Source of the DNA: Enoplolaimus lenunculus
Lineage: Eukaryota; Nematoda; Enoplea; Enoplida; Thoracostomopsidae
Reading direction: 5' to 3'
DNA length: 64,000 nucleotides
Assembly: GCA_030248215.1 (NCBI GenBank)
Contig: JASANG010002338.1
Location: 1 to 64,000 of the forward strand
Shown here: positions 1-10,761 of the stretch, piece after piece
Position numbering within the stretch: the stretch's first letter is position 1
How the letters are laid out: each line of letters begins with the position of its first letter
Made by a program: the position numbers and the translations under genes
Notes under the pieces: generated by a model
Told to the model about the DNA's origin: nothing
What the model saw: the letters and a program-made list of their open reading frames with translations, nothing else
The model's database searches: none

Positions 1-154
1 AACCTTCGTCTATTGGTATTTTCGTAGTTACAGCTATTTAACAAAAATTAAATAGCCTGAAGGGACATTGTTGAAGAAAGGCGCAGTCCTTGACCGTTAA
101 GTTGAAATCAACCCTATAGTTCGTGGTAGTACGGCAAACCCCACTACTTCTCCG

Positions 155-570
155 CAGGGTGGCAACGAAGGTTCGAATTCGAATTCGGCAACAATTTTTG
201 GTTCGGTTTCGCTTGTGAAAAAGCCTAATTCAACAATGTTTCACAATATATTTTTTCATTTTTAAACAAATTTAAATAACTATCTGAGAACTGAGGTCGG
301 GCACGAAATATTTTACCGATATTCTGTAACGAATTAGATATATCTGAAATTTGCAACAGGCAAGATTCAGATTCGGATTTGGCAAATTAGCAATGAATTC
401 GGATTCGGTCAAATCGTAAATTCGGTGCCATACGGCTTATCACCGATCCAAATGTAAAAGAGTGGAATGAACAATAAATGTTATAATTTATAATTTATAT
501 TGCTTTTTCACAAACGAATCCGAACCATAAATTTTTGCCGAATCCGAATTTGACCTTTGTTGCCAGCCTG
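155..570. mobile_element. hAT-like MITE with CAGGGTGGCAAC ends
   Basis: The left end reads CAGGGTGGCAACGAAGG and the right end is its inverted counterpart CCTTTGTTGCCAGCCTG. The inverted similarity continues inward for about 60 bases (AATTCGGCAACAATTTTTGG on the left matches the reverse of the 510-560 segment). CAGGG-type tips suggest the hAT superfamily. I see no matching 8-base target duplication, so the tips have drifted or the family call is wrong. There is no coding potential. The next element starts 10 bases further on. Confidence 0.55.
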
Positions 571-579
571 GTAGCTAGC

Positions 580-975
580 TACAGTCACGGACAGAATTAA
601 GTGCAAACGCGGTCGCGACCCAAACGCGGTTCGAATCGCGATCGCTCGCAGACGCAATCGCGATCGCTCGCAACCGCAATTTACGTGCACGCAAAAACCG
701 CGACTGCGACCGCGGTTCAAACCGCGACAGCGACCGTGGTTCGCATCGCGACTGCGAACGCAATTAAAATCGCGTCTGCGATCGCGTCTCAAACCGCGAC
801 TGCGACCGGGGTCCAAACCGCGACTGCGGACACAATTCAAATCGCGTCTATGAACGCGTCTAAACCGCGTTTGAGACGCGATCGCTGAAACACTGAACGC
901 GGCTACAAAACCGCAACCACAACCGCAGTGGACGCAATCGCGGTTTCTGCGCACTTAATTTTGTTCGTGACTGTA
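580..975. mobile_element. Tc1/mariner-like MITE filled with CpG-rich repeats
   Basis: The ends are TACAGTCACGGACAGAATTA and, on the other strand, TACAGTCACGAACAAAATTA: about 25 bases of inverted repeat beginning with TA, as expected for Tc1/mariner TA targets. The interior (about 605-950) is an imperfect short repeat built from GCGACTGCGAC and GCGATCGCG words, far richer in CpG than the surrounding AT-rich DNA. Open reading frames across it (95 and 148 codons) are low-complexity by-products of the repeat and are not called as genes. Confidence 0.6.
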
Positions 976-1053
976 CCTATCTAAGTGGAGGAATTCAAAC
1001 GTGAGCGGTCCCTCTTTGTCAAGTAGAAACTACGGTTTCACGCTGGCACTAAC

Positions 1054-2151
1054 CGATGGACACCGCAACTCTGCAATTACTTCTGCTGGTGTTCGTATCG
1101 CAGCATCCAATCCTGGCAGCAATAATAAATGCATAGCCATCAGCGGTTCCATCAAACAATTACTCGTCACTTTTGCAGATATTAATGTTTTCACAATTTC
1201 AATTAAACGGCGTCTGCAACAATACATAAACATATAATTATTATGGTGTTTCGAGAATAAGTAGTTACCGTCGTAGTGAGATGTGGGCGCAGGCATCCGA
1301 GTTTATTCCCATAACAACTCTCTCTGCAAACAAGCACAGAATTTCTTCCAACTCGAGCTACGTTTAGGGTTGCGCATAAAATATTGCCTTGTGTGACGCA
1401 CGGCACCGAGCGGTGCCGCACTACAACATAGCGCCACCCTTACGCAACAATATATTGAACAGACCACCAGCCTACCACAATTATTCCCAATAATAGAGCA
1501 GTACAGTATAAACTTTGCCACAGGGCAATCATCAAAAAAATGCACGACAAACTCACTAGTGCTAACAACGTGTGAAATTATACACAGGCTTGATTCTGGA
1601 GCTAAATCAACAGTAAATTGAAACTAGAAATAGATTACACAACTAGAGTTTTTAAGGATATGCCGAGTAATCGGCATCGACAATAATCGACATTTGTCGT
1701 GAGTATCGACATCGACACCGCAAAAAATTGCCGATTTTTTCGATACTTTTCGCCCATGATGGTGAGGTGGAATACTATCAATTTAATTCTAAGTCAAACA
1801 GTATCATATATAACCCTTTACGAAAATTTTGCTGCGGATGCGGTGGGACTCTAACCGACGACGTATGGACTGAGGTATATCGGTGGCATATTAAGCTGAA
1901 AACTGTTTAAACTACAAGCTAATATATACTAACTGTTTTCATAAGGCCCTACTAGGAGTGCCATGGCAAAAAACACTTCAAACAGAAACAATATAACTTC
2001 AATACCTGTATGATCAGCAAGACTGTGCAAAGAAGACATTTTGCGTTCTATGTATTGATCTAAATCTACGATATTTGTTGCGTTACGCAGATAATGCAGA
2101 AGCGTCCGCCAATAAAACACTGCGTCTGGAGTCGGATCTTTCAATGTCAAA
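1054..2151 (-). CDS. NCAPG: Condensin subunit 3 (NCAPG/CAP-G), two exons of the middle part
   Basis: Two minus-strand exons match the HEAT-repeat region of condensin subunit G, which binds DNA and the kleisin within condensin I during mitotic chromosome compaction. Exon 2151-2006 has a TTTAAATTCAG acceptor and an ACAG/GTATTG donor. It encodes TPDAVFYWRTLLHYLRN, corresponding to the TPEIALYWCALCEYLKS region near human residue 345. Exon 1213-1054 has a TGTTGCAG acceptor and a TCG/GTTAGT donor. It encodes RRRLIEIVKTL through VIAELRCPSV, corresponding to RKKLLAVLQEIL through IISEIRAPIV near human 440-490. The phases of the two exons do not join directly, so an exon between them is missing or unseen. 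The other NCAPG exons (6117-7199) lie 5' on this strand although they encode a later part of the protein; see the findings. Confidence 0.72.
1654..1915. mobile_element. MITE fragment, ATGTGCCGAT family
   Basis: The sequence begins AAGGATATGCCGAGTAATCGG and contains repeated ATCGGCATCG and TATCGACATCG words. The same left end and interior occur at 14947 and 55667. The copy at 55667 has both ends and shows the family is a hAT-like MITE. I cannot find the right inverted end in this copy. Confidence 0.5.
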
Positions 2152-2429
2152 CTGAATTTAAAAGATTGCAATTAAGAATATATTAAGGAAAGAGTAAATT
2201 ATCAAAACTATATAATATTGTAGCATTTGTCATTGCAAAAAAATTAACCAGAAAAGTTAAGATATCGATTTCAGTTGTCCGGTCCAGCGTTTTCGTTACA
2301 AGGTGAACAAATCGTTCAAACGCAAACTCTCAGCAATAAATACTTACCTTATGTACTGATTTCAACATCAGCAATTGTAACCACAATCCATAATTCGTAT
2401 GTTGCTAACGGGTGCGCATTAGCAAATTT

Positions 2430-3300
2430 AGACATCATATACCAAATACAAATCACTTAAGCGCTAGTAATAAATATTAAAGAGTAAGTTTCAGTCAACA
2501 ATATCCAAGAAAACAAATTTCATTCGGCTCCTATATTACAAAATTGCTTACAAGTTTATTGCGAAAAGTCGCTCTTTGACACCCAGGAGCACACGAACCA
2601 ACATTTGCAACATTCTTGCGGCACTGAAACGAATATGACAACAAAGACGGTCCCATGGCCTTGTCGAGAGAGGGGAGCTGCAGCCCCTGCCTCACCAAGT
2701 GTTTTGAATAAAACTGATTTTAGAAGCAAAAATGAACAAATTCATGACGCAGTTACAATAATATAAAGGACCGCCTCTCCACGACAAAAATTGATGGACC
2801 GCCAGTGTCTGACAAATATAACGGTGCAACAAGAATTTTGAGCGAACTTGAGATCAAAGAACGTGCTTACCTAAGAATCTTGGACCAAAATATACAAGTC
2901 ACTATCCATGCTTATTTAAGGTGCTAAACATAAACATGTTTTGATTTTCATATTTGCTAATTTTTTCAAATTTAATCCCGTCCATTGGAAAATGTACATT
3001 CAAAATGTAATCGACAACATTAAAGTTGGTTTAAAATACGTCTGGTACAGCAGAAAGAAAACAAACCAAAAAAACACAGCACACGCCCCACTTGGTTTAA
3101 AATACGTCCGGTTGAACAGCTGAGCCCATCCCTGAAACACCGGGTTCTTACTCAAACAGCATTAATGTAGTCTTTCGGTCCAAGCGTAGTCATATCATAA
3201 ACACAGCTTGTTTCATCATACGTAATGTTTGCCCGTGCACACTTCCACTGCTTGAAACAAAATATAAATTTACTGTGCTCAGAAAATTAAAGTTCAGGAA
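2430..3300. repeat. Left copy of a direct repeat shared with 8475-9560
   Basis: This stretch matches 8475-9370 in the same orientation with scattered substitutions and indels: shared words include GACATCATATACCAAATACA, CAAAGACGGTCC, GGAGCTGCAGCCCCTG and TTTAATCCCGTCCATTGG. The last ~160 bases (GGTTTAAAATACG through CACACTTCCA) are present once here and twice in the right copy. Read on the minus strand, the end contains CGTATGATGAAACAAGCTGT with splice-like edges. The same words recur in all three copies, so it may be an old duplicated exon or just part of an interspersed repeat. Confidence 0.75.
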
Positions 3301-4440
3301 GTAGTTCAATAAATTTTTAATGCATATTTTAAATGTTCTACAGTTATGGCTGATACTTTCTGTTTTCCCATAACTTAACTGGTGAGAAACATATAAAATG
3401 GCTATGCCGAAATTTCACAACAACATTCTTCATTCATATGTATTTTAGAACTCAGGACTTCAAAACCTAAACTATAATTTAGTATTTGCATACATGCTGG
3501 ATTACGTAAACAAGCCACATTTGGTTTTAGCAAATCCGCACGCTATTTAATATTAAGTTCTATAAACACCTTATGTACTACTGTTTTAGTTAAACACATT
3601 AGTCAGACAGCAGAACCACATCCCTGGGTTGAGGAACGGCTGCTGTGCATCTGTATAAACCTTCAACAGTCTTTAAAAATATAGCCGACACAAATAAAGA
3701 AAATTGAGGATAATAGGTTTTGAAAAGTTAGGAAATAAAAACAAAAAATTCCATTCATTCAGTAGAACGCTACGTCGGTAAAATTCAAAAACGGCATGCT
3801 CGCAAAAATTGTCTAATAACGCACCTATTTCACATTAAAATTCAACCACAAAAATGCAGTTTACTTAAACAACTAAACAAATAATGAGATTTATCGGATT
3901 AATAATTCATTTGCAAGAAACATTACAATATTTGATCGCTACACAAGCATACTTTCACACAATTTATTAAAGAATTTATCCGAATTGTCAACCGGATAAA
4001 GGATAACGCGTAAACTTACCTTTAATCCTGCCTCTCACAGCAAGCAACACAATTTCATATATTCCTCAATCATTTTCTTCTGTGCTGAAGCGACGTACTC
4101 TTCTGTATCGCACGTACGTAACGGTTGGTTTTTATTCTAAAGTAAATGTTTGCAAAATCACGCGTATACATCCCAAGCTATGTCAAATCACGACAGGCGA
4201 CCACAGAACACAAACGGTTTCAATTTTGATCAGTTTAAAACCACGAACGCCAATTATCAATCATAACACTCATACTCAATTTTGAGCAAGTGAGTGGTTA
4301 ACAACCACTCGTCAACCTTGCCTCAACAAAAACTTCCCACTGACTCTACGTTAACACCTGTTACAAACTGGTTTGTGACACGCGTGGAGATAGGGGTAAC
4401 GCTTTCTAAATACCATAATCTGTTAACCCTACCTCAAAGA
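3300..4440. other. Geneless stretch, one weak exon-like segment
   Basis: No convincing gene. On the minus strand near 4010-4110 a short open stretch encodes TEEYVASAQKKMIEEYMKL and ends at a stop, followed by a GTAAGT. It could be a terminal exon, but I recognise no family and give it little weight. Confidence 0.3.
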
Positions 4441-4461
4441 AAAATTTGTTTGCCCTGTAGG

Positions 4462-4839
4462 CAGGGTGCAACCGGAATCACAATTTACCGTTACCGGAAT
4501 TTAAAACAATTGCCGGAAACGGAAAATGAAAAATACATGACCCCGAAAAGTTCATTTTAATTTTCTTTTTTGCAATATTATTGGTTAAAAAACCCTAGTT
4601 GGAGAGAGGTATTTGCTTTATCTGCTGTATTTTAGATTTTCATAATCCACGGAAGTGACATCTACCTTCGATATTTTATTTTCGGCGATTGGTAAGGTTT
4701 GCATACTTACTAATAAAATCTACTTAATTTTATCGTCACTTTTTAGTAAAACACCTTAAATTCCACCAACCAAATTTTATTACCGGACTTTTTAATTTTG
4801 GTAAAAATTAACCGGAACAGGAATTCCGGTTGCACCCTG
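4462..4839. mobile_element. hAT MITE, CAGGGTGCAACCGGA family, complete
   Basis: The ends are perfect inverted repeats, CAGGGTGCAACCGGAAT and ATTCCGGTTGCACCCTG. They are flanked by the 8-base near-duplication cctgtagg and cctatagg, the target-site length of hAT transposases. It is 378 bases long with no coding capacity, so it must have moved using a transposase made elsewhere. At least four further copies occur in this window (20078, 43131, 50558, 54143). Confidence 0.85.
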
Positions 4840-5254
4840 CCTATAGGTGGGCTTGCCACACCTCTCTTGTTTCTAGCATAAAAATTAACAACAAAATCAA
4901 CAACGCTAACTACCCACCTAACGCGGGACCTTGACTCCGCCTTAATGTACAGTGGTTTTCTTAAAAATATTCAAGCAATTGCCCACATTGATGTGAACTG
5001 CTGCAAAGTAAACAACTATAGTATTGTACGATTGTCATTGCCATCATACATGGTTACTGTCCAACTCAGTACAGAAATTTTGCCACAAAACTGGGTTTTC
5101 TTTTGTCGCATTGTAAAGTGTTTTTCGAACAGGCACGGATAATCAGTGGTTTGTCAACACTTGGCCATAACCCATTTTGTGGCACCGATGAATTTAATAG
5201 TGCGAAAGGCTCATTACGTTAACATAAACAAACTAAAAAGCGCCGGACATCGGC

Positions 5255-5582
5255 GGCAGTTGAGACAGCTGGACATTACGGACAGCTGGGTCAGTGGGAA
5301 CAGTTGGGACAGTGGGGACAGCTGGGACAGTAGGAACGGTTGGGACAGCTGGGACAGTTGGAACTGCTGGGACAGCTGGGACAGTTGGAACTGCTGGGAC
5401 AGCTGGAACAGTTGGGACAGTTGTACAGAGGAGCAGATGGGACAGCGAAGACAGTTGCGACACCTGAGATAGCTTGAAAGTTGGACTGCGTTGCCAGTTG
5501 GGACTATTGGGACAGTGGGGAGAGTTGAGGCAGTTGAGACAGTTGTGATAGCGGCGACAGTTGGACAATTGGGACAGTCGGT
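5255..5582. repeat. GGGACAGTT/GGGACAGCT minisatellite
   Basis: Tandem 9-base units (GGGACAGCT, GGGACAGTT, TGGAACTGCT variants). A second array of the same unit lies at 40089-40640. Open frames of about 110 codons run through both strands only because the unit lacks stops. Confidence 0.9.
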
Positions 5583-5947
5583 ACCAGCGCGGAACCTAGT
5601 TATACCGGAATCAGAATGGGAATCGGAACAGGAAATTTAGACAATGATTGTAATCGGAATCGGAACAGAAACTGGAAATTTTGTGACTTGACACACGGAG
5701 CAGTGCATTAAATCTAAACGTTACTTAAAATGCAAACTCTTACATTGAATTGAAATAAATACTAGTTTGTAGTTGAGCTAAGATACACACCGAGCTCGGA
5801 TTTCAAAGAGGCGCCGATCAGAAACAATGAAACCTAAAATAAACACAAAAATAAAATAAAACTACACTATTAATTGCGGAAAAACATTCTAAATAGTGTT
5901 ACAAGTAAGTTTTTTCTGTCTGTTCATTCTTAACATGTTATTCGTAA

Positions 5948-5993
5948 GCTAACAACAACAACAACAATAATAATAACAACAACAACAACGACG

Positions 5994-6027
<34 letters not shown>

Positions 6028-6031
6028 CGCA
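5948..6031. repeat. (CAA)n microsatellite
   Basis: Run of CAA with interruptions by TAA and CGA, in the region 3' of the NCAPG exons. Confidence 0.95.
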
Positions 6032-6116
6032 ATAATTTGCATGTAATAGAAAGCGAACAATGTTATGAATATTTTCTGGATTTACTTTTGTTTGCTTGGA
6101 AATCGCCAACTGTTAC

Positions 6117-7199
6117 CACGGAGCGTCCACAATCGTTCCAACAGTTATGAAAAATGCTTCTTGCAACGCTTCCTGATTGCGATTAAATATTATATACTGA
6201 AATACACTAGATGACTTAATAATTCTTCAAAATTAAACTCTTATATTGATTACTTTCATACTGTCTTTGGTTGCTCAAATCAGTATACATTAAATTTAGC
6301 GCTAATAATAATTGATAATAATACTAATCTTTCATTGCACATGTATGCTAACGAAGGCGCACTGATCCACACTGCAAACTATTTTGAAAATTGGACTGAA
6401 TTAAAATCTAAAAAATCTAGCTTTTAAATATTCAATTAGACAAATTTCTTATGGAAATAAACAAACTTACAGTGAACTGAACGCAAAAACAGGTTGAAAC
6501 GTCCCAATACACGCACTGAGTTCTGGATTATTTTTCGATACCGGATTCCACCAAGTTAAAATCATTCGCGAAAGTAAACGCGGAGAACAGATAACTTGAT
6601 GCAGCAACAGTTTTGAGAGACCTTCGGCGATCAAAAAATGCAACTCAATTTCCTATAATTTTTTGCATATATCAAGTTAGGTTTCGATTTAGAAAACATT
6701 TTTAAACAGGTCTATGGTGACCAGAACTCAGCCTGACAACCACCACTTAACAAAGCTTCTCGATTTCGAAGCCACAGCTCACAAAACTTGCGGGTAATTT
6801 AAGTCGTCAAGTAATAATAGTAACACAACCAATACACAGCATTTGATGTGAACAATATTTGCCAACTCAAACCATTTCAAGCGAAACATAACCCAGCGGT
6901 AAACAAAACGCTAATCCATCCAGCTACATACTTTAGGATACAACCAGATATCTGGCTCTGGTAATTAAGACATCTGACTGCACCATGTTACCAACCTGTT
7001 CCTTTTCTAAAATCTCAATTAACAACGATAAAACATTATCGCCAAGATTGGTCATTTCTTTATCGTCTTCACCGTCGTCGTCACAATCCATTGCCGTGAA
7101 AACCAACGATTGCGCAATGTGCGTTCCGTACACAATAAGCAAATCGAATAATAGTTGAAGAGCTGTTTTCTTCACAACCGCAATGTCCACTCCAAGTGT
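6117..7199 (-). CDS. NCAPG: Condensin subunit 3 (NCAPG/CAP-G), three later exons
   Basis: Three minus-strand exons match the part of NCAPG from about human residue 660 to 800. Exon 7199-6996 (68 codons, phase 0 at both ends) encodes KKTALQLLFDLLIVYGTH, an acidic DDDGEDDKE stretch, then NVLSLLIEILEKEQ. This parallels KISALKAIFDQLMTFGIE, the acidic insert and NVLKLLSDFLDSE in human. Exon 6652-6471 encodes AEGLSKLLLHQVICSPRLLS and LTWWNPV, matching AEGLAKLMFSGLLVSSRILS and LLWYNPV. Exon 6196 or 6206 down to 6117 encodes NRNQEALQEAFF, matching RTNQECFEEAFL. The join of the last two exons needs the upstream TAG acceptor at 6207 to keep frame, or a donor I have not identified. No C-terminal exons or stop were found further 3'. 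The middle of the protein (human 490-660) is not evident 5'. Confidence 0.85.
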
Positions 7200-7393
7200 C
7201 TACATGGATTCACAAAACACACATTTATAAAACTTTCAGCTAACATGCAATATTTGATAAACGGCAACCCCTCGAATATGCTCTAGCTGGGGAGCATAGA
7301 GATTAGGGGTCAAAACCCCGTTTCTGAATTATACTCCAAGAGTTTTTAGAAACTTATTCAGTTGGCAACACAATAAAGCACCTAGAACAACTT

Positions 7394-7431
7394 TATATAT
7401 ATGTGTATATATATATATATGTGTGTGTGTT
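7394..7431. repeat. TA/TG dinucleotide microsatellite
   Basis: Alternating TATATG and TGTGTG run in AT-rich, apparently intronic DNA. Confidence 0.9.
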
Positions 7432-7855
7432 CCGCGTATGCTTGCATTTCATTCTCCAACGTGTGTAGCGCCTCCCGCTAGATGATGACATGCTGTTTAA
7501 TTTTCGAACTAAGGAAGTTTCGACTATTAAAGGCTATTTTTCACACTTGATTTGCCGTACTTCTGTGCCACACTTAGAAATCACAGCAACTGTTTATATG
7601 AAACCCTGCTACTAACTGTCAATAGGGGTTACGTACAAACGAGTATAAGACTCTATGCCGTAAGACATGTTAATTTTAAGCCAACAAATGTTTAGCTTTG
7701 GTATTCGGCACATTCTACGCATTTAAAAGGCCCTACTTGTGAGCTGAACTTATGATTAGCATTTGCTTTATTTTAGCTTGTTTGAAAATCCATTTCTAAC
7801 TGGTGATAAATGCTATACACAGATGAGAATACCGCTCGAAAATTTAATAACCAAC

Positions 7856-7995
7856 CTCATCCTGATCAGTCAACGCTTTAATATCTGCAATTCGAACATC
7901 AATTCCGGCAGCTCCGGGCAAATCTTGGTTGCTTCCGTTAGGCATGGTGGCATACGGACCGCTCCACGTAGGCACACGGTTCTCGACAGATGCGC
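7856..7995 (-). CDS. Candidate exon, unknown protein (look-alike A)
   Basis: A GAGTTTCAG acceptor and a GAG/GTTGGT donor bound 140 bases encoding SVENRVPTWSGPYATMPNGS and ending IDVRIADIKALTDQDE. It ends in phase 0, which fits the phase-0 start of the NCAPG exon at 7199. The final segment is loosely reminiscent of the KMAEIKVKL helix of NCAPG, but the match is too weak to assign. The first 50 bases are almost identical to the neighbouring candidate exon at 8047-8156. Confidence 0.45.
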
Positions 7996-8046
7996 CTGAA
8001 ACTCAGGTCCATTGTTTCAAATCCATAAATCACCAAGTGAACCAAC

Positions 8047-8156
8047 TTGAGCATAGTATCCCATATTGTCGCACGCCAATTGAAGCAATGAATCAACATA
8101 ATCTGTTTGTGCATACGGACTGCTCCACGTAGGCACACGGTTCTCGACAGATGCGC
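8047..8156 (-). CDS. Candidate exon, unknown protein (look-alike B)
   Basis: A TTTTTAG acceptor and a CAA/GTTGGT donor bound 110 bases. It opens with the same SVENRVPTW...PYA as the exon at 7856-7995, in the same phase, then diverges to TDYVDSLLQLACDNMGYYAQ. Two exons with the same acceptor-side sequence and phase could be alternatives, or one is a partial duplicate. Function not recognised. Confidence 0.4.
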
Positions 8157-8474
8157 CTAAAAATGAATGTTTCTGTAGAGCTACGCCTAAAGTAATAATA
8201 TTTCGCGTCAATTAACACTAAAAAATATTCTGTTATTCTTAACTCCATGTGTAATATTTTCTGTTAAACTTCGGTTAAAAATTTAAATGATCACCCAACG
8301 CACATTTTAAAATTGAAAAAATATAATTACCTATTCCATTTAAAATTGCCCTCCCCATCCTAAGGTACATATTTTTTAACGACTTTGGCTGCATATTTTT
8401 CAGTCCAATCCATGAAAAACAAGGTAAACCGTGAACCTTCTAAAACCAATCAGCAACTACTGAGGCAGAAATAG

Positions 8475-9560
8475 CAAATTTAGACATCATATACCAAATA
8501 CAAATATCACTTAAGCGCTAGTAATAAATATTAAAGGGCTCAGTAATAAATATTAAAGGGCTCAGCAATAAAGTATCCCGCAACCTCGAAACTGACAAGT
8601 TAAAAACCTCATCAGTAAACCTAGGACAAATTGAACTTTGAGAGTAATTTTCAGTCAACAATATCCCGAAAACAAAATTTCATTCGACTCGTATATTTAC
8701 AAAATTGCAGATACATTTGAGAATCAAAGTAAACTTACAAGTTTACTGCGAAAAGTCGTTCTTTGACATGCAGGAGCACAAGAAACAACATTTCCAGCAT
8801 TTTTGTAACACTGAAACGAATACAACAACAAAGACGGTCCAACGGACTGGCCGAGAGAGAGAGGAGCTGCAGCCCCTGTCCCACGAAGTGTTTTGCATAT
8901 AACTGATTTAAGAAGCAAAAATGAAACAATAAAAAATTCAATTACAACAGTATAAAGGCCCGCCTCTCCCCGACAAAAAATCCTGCACCGACAGTGTCTG
9001 ACAAATATAACTGTGCAACAAGAATTTTGAGCGAAGAGATCAAACAACATGTTTACCTAAGAATCATGCACCAAAATATGCAAGCCCCTATCCATGCTCA
9101 TTAAAGGTGCTAAACATAAACATGTTTTGATTTTCATATTTGCTAATTTTTTCAAATTTAATCCCGTCCATTGGAAAATGTACATTCAAAATGTAATCGA
9201 CAACATTAAAGTTGGTTTAAAATAAGTCTGGTTGGACAGCTGAGGCTGTCTCTGAAAGAGCGGGTTCTTACTCAAACAGTATTAATATCGTCGTTCGGTC
9301 CAAGCGTCGTCATCATAAACACAGCTTGTTTCATCATACGTAACGGTTGCCTATGCACACTTCCACGTACAATCAAAATGTCGTCGACAACATTAAAGCT
9401 GGTTTAAAATACGTCCGGTTGAACAGCTGAGCCTGTCTCTGAAAGAGCGGGTTCTTATTCAAACAGCATTAAAATAGTCGTTCGGTCTAAGCGTAGTGAT
9501 TATCATAAACACAGCTTGTTTCATCATACGAAACGTTTGCCCATGCACACTTCCAACAAA
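8475..9560. repeat. Right copy of the direct repeat at 2430-3300
   Basis: Same orientation and order as the left copy. It differs by a local triplication of a short stretch at 8525-8575 (AATAAATATTAAAGGGCTCA) and by a second copy of the 160-base terminal segment (9212-9365 and 9399-9556). Read on the minus strand, both terminal segments contain CGTATGATGAAACAAGCTGT or a close variant (TTTCGTATGATG...) and end near a GTAAGA or ATAAGA. Confidence 0.75.
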
Positions 9561-10004
9561 GTATATGAGCTTCAAGAATATAATCTGAGTGCAACTTCAG
9601 TTCAACGCAAATTGAAAATATTGGCCAAAGTGTAATCATAAAAAAGATGGGTCGTATAAAACTGCAACATATGCGGTGTGTATTCCTTTCTACAAAGAAT
9701 GTACCAAGTAGAATACTTGACTGCAAGAGTGCATCCAATCTTGCTTATACTTACACTGTCCACTGTTATGCATTTCTGCGGCAAAATTGGGTCCATTCCG
9801 GGTTGGTGTCCAGAAAGCCTGAGATAATATCCAAGATGCTAAAATTTACTGCAAAAGTATTTGCAATGGTGGAAGATTAATTTTTATATCTAAAAATGAT
9901 CTACTACCTCTACATGAACAGCAAGAACGCGTATGACCAAATTACTGCTTATTCAGAAGTACTGCAGTTTCAAATATAAGCGTACAGAATATCGTAAAAC
10001 TTAC

Positions 10005-10062
10005 GAAAAAAACGTTGTCCAGTGTCAAATTCCATGGCAGTTCTTGGTCGGATCATGCACAT
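10005..10062 (-). CDS. Candidate 3' exon, possibly PRC1
   Basis: A strong acceptor (TTACAGTTCGTTTTGCAG) and donor (TTC/GTAAGT) bound 58 bases encoding MCMIRPRTAMEFDTGQRFF. It starts in phase 0, which is what the last confirmed PRC1 exon (10762-10908) requires. The C-terminal tail of PRC1 is poorly conserved, so the sequence itself neither supports nor excludes membership. Confidence 0.4.
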
Positions 10063-10340
10063 CTGCAAAACGAACTGTAAGGCAAATTGTATAAGTCTAT
10101 AATTACCGCAGCCTAAATCATCTAAACCTTCTACAATTGAAATTAACTAAGTCATCGCATTCCGAATTGGAACCCCGAAATAATTAAAAAATATTTAAAA
10201 TCTCTTAGGAACAGTTTTACTTCCAAACTCTATTATCAAAATAAAAAAATGAAACCTAGTAATCTAGCACGCAAGTTTATTAACTGCGTCACAGCTGAAG
10301 CGTTTTGTTTAACATACCATAACGGCGCCTTTGACAATGG

Positions 10341-10640
10341 CTACTCTGGTGGCACGAGTACAGGAATGTGCCATGTCTTTACGCCCCGCCTCGTTACGCG
10401 GGTGCCGCCTACGACTGTACCATATGGCTGGGCACGCCGTGGATTCTGGCAGCATTTTCCTTGATGCGCGCGCAGGCCCACAACGCCCTTGAACGCCCGA
10501 GAGCCGTCCTTAATGTGCGTACATGCACAATAACGACAGCTCGGAAGCGGATTATCCGCATCGGGTAGGACATCCTGGGCCTGCGGACGAAGCAGCTTCT
10601 GAAACAAATTTTCTGATAATACATATCACGGACCGGACAC
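10341..10640 (-). other. Open stretch with zinc-finger-like GLRAHQGKCC, possible LINE remnant
   Basis: The minus strand is open for 88 codons and includes GLRAHQGKCCQNPRRAQ, preceded by a CRYCAC pair. A Cys pair followed by GL-xx-HQ-xx-C is reminiscent of zinc fingers seen in some LINE proteins. No reverse transcriptase lies nearby. The stretch is locally GC-rich and may be an old transposon fragment within the 3' flank or an intron of PRC1. Confidence 0.3.
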
Positions 10641-10761
10641 CTGTCTTTTAGAGTCATTGTTTATGGTTGAAATTTCGAGTTTTAAATTTAGTTCAAAACA
10701 TGTATTACATGTACAAGCTTGACACATAGTACGGTGCTACCCGCGGCTTTAAAATACGAAC

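Noticed and set aside
508-954. 148-codon Arg-rich frame
   Set aside because: By-product of the CpG-rich repeat inside the element at 580-975.
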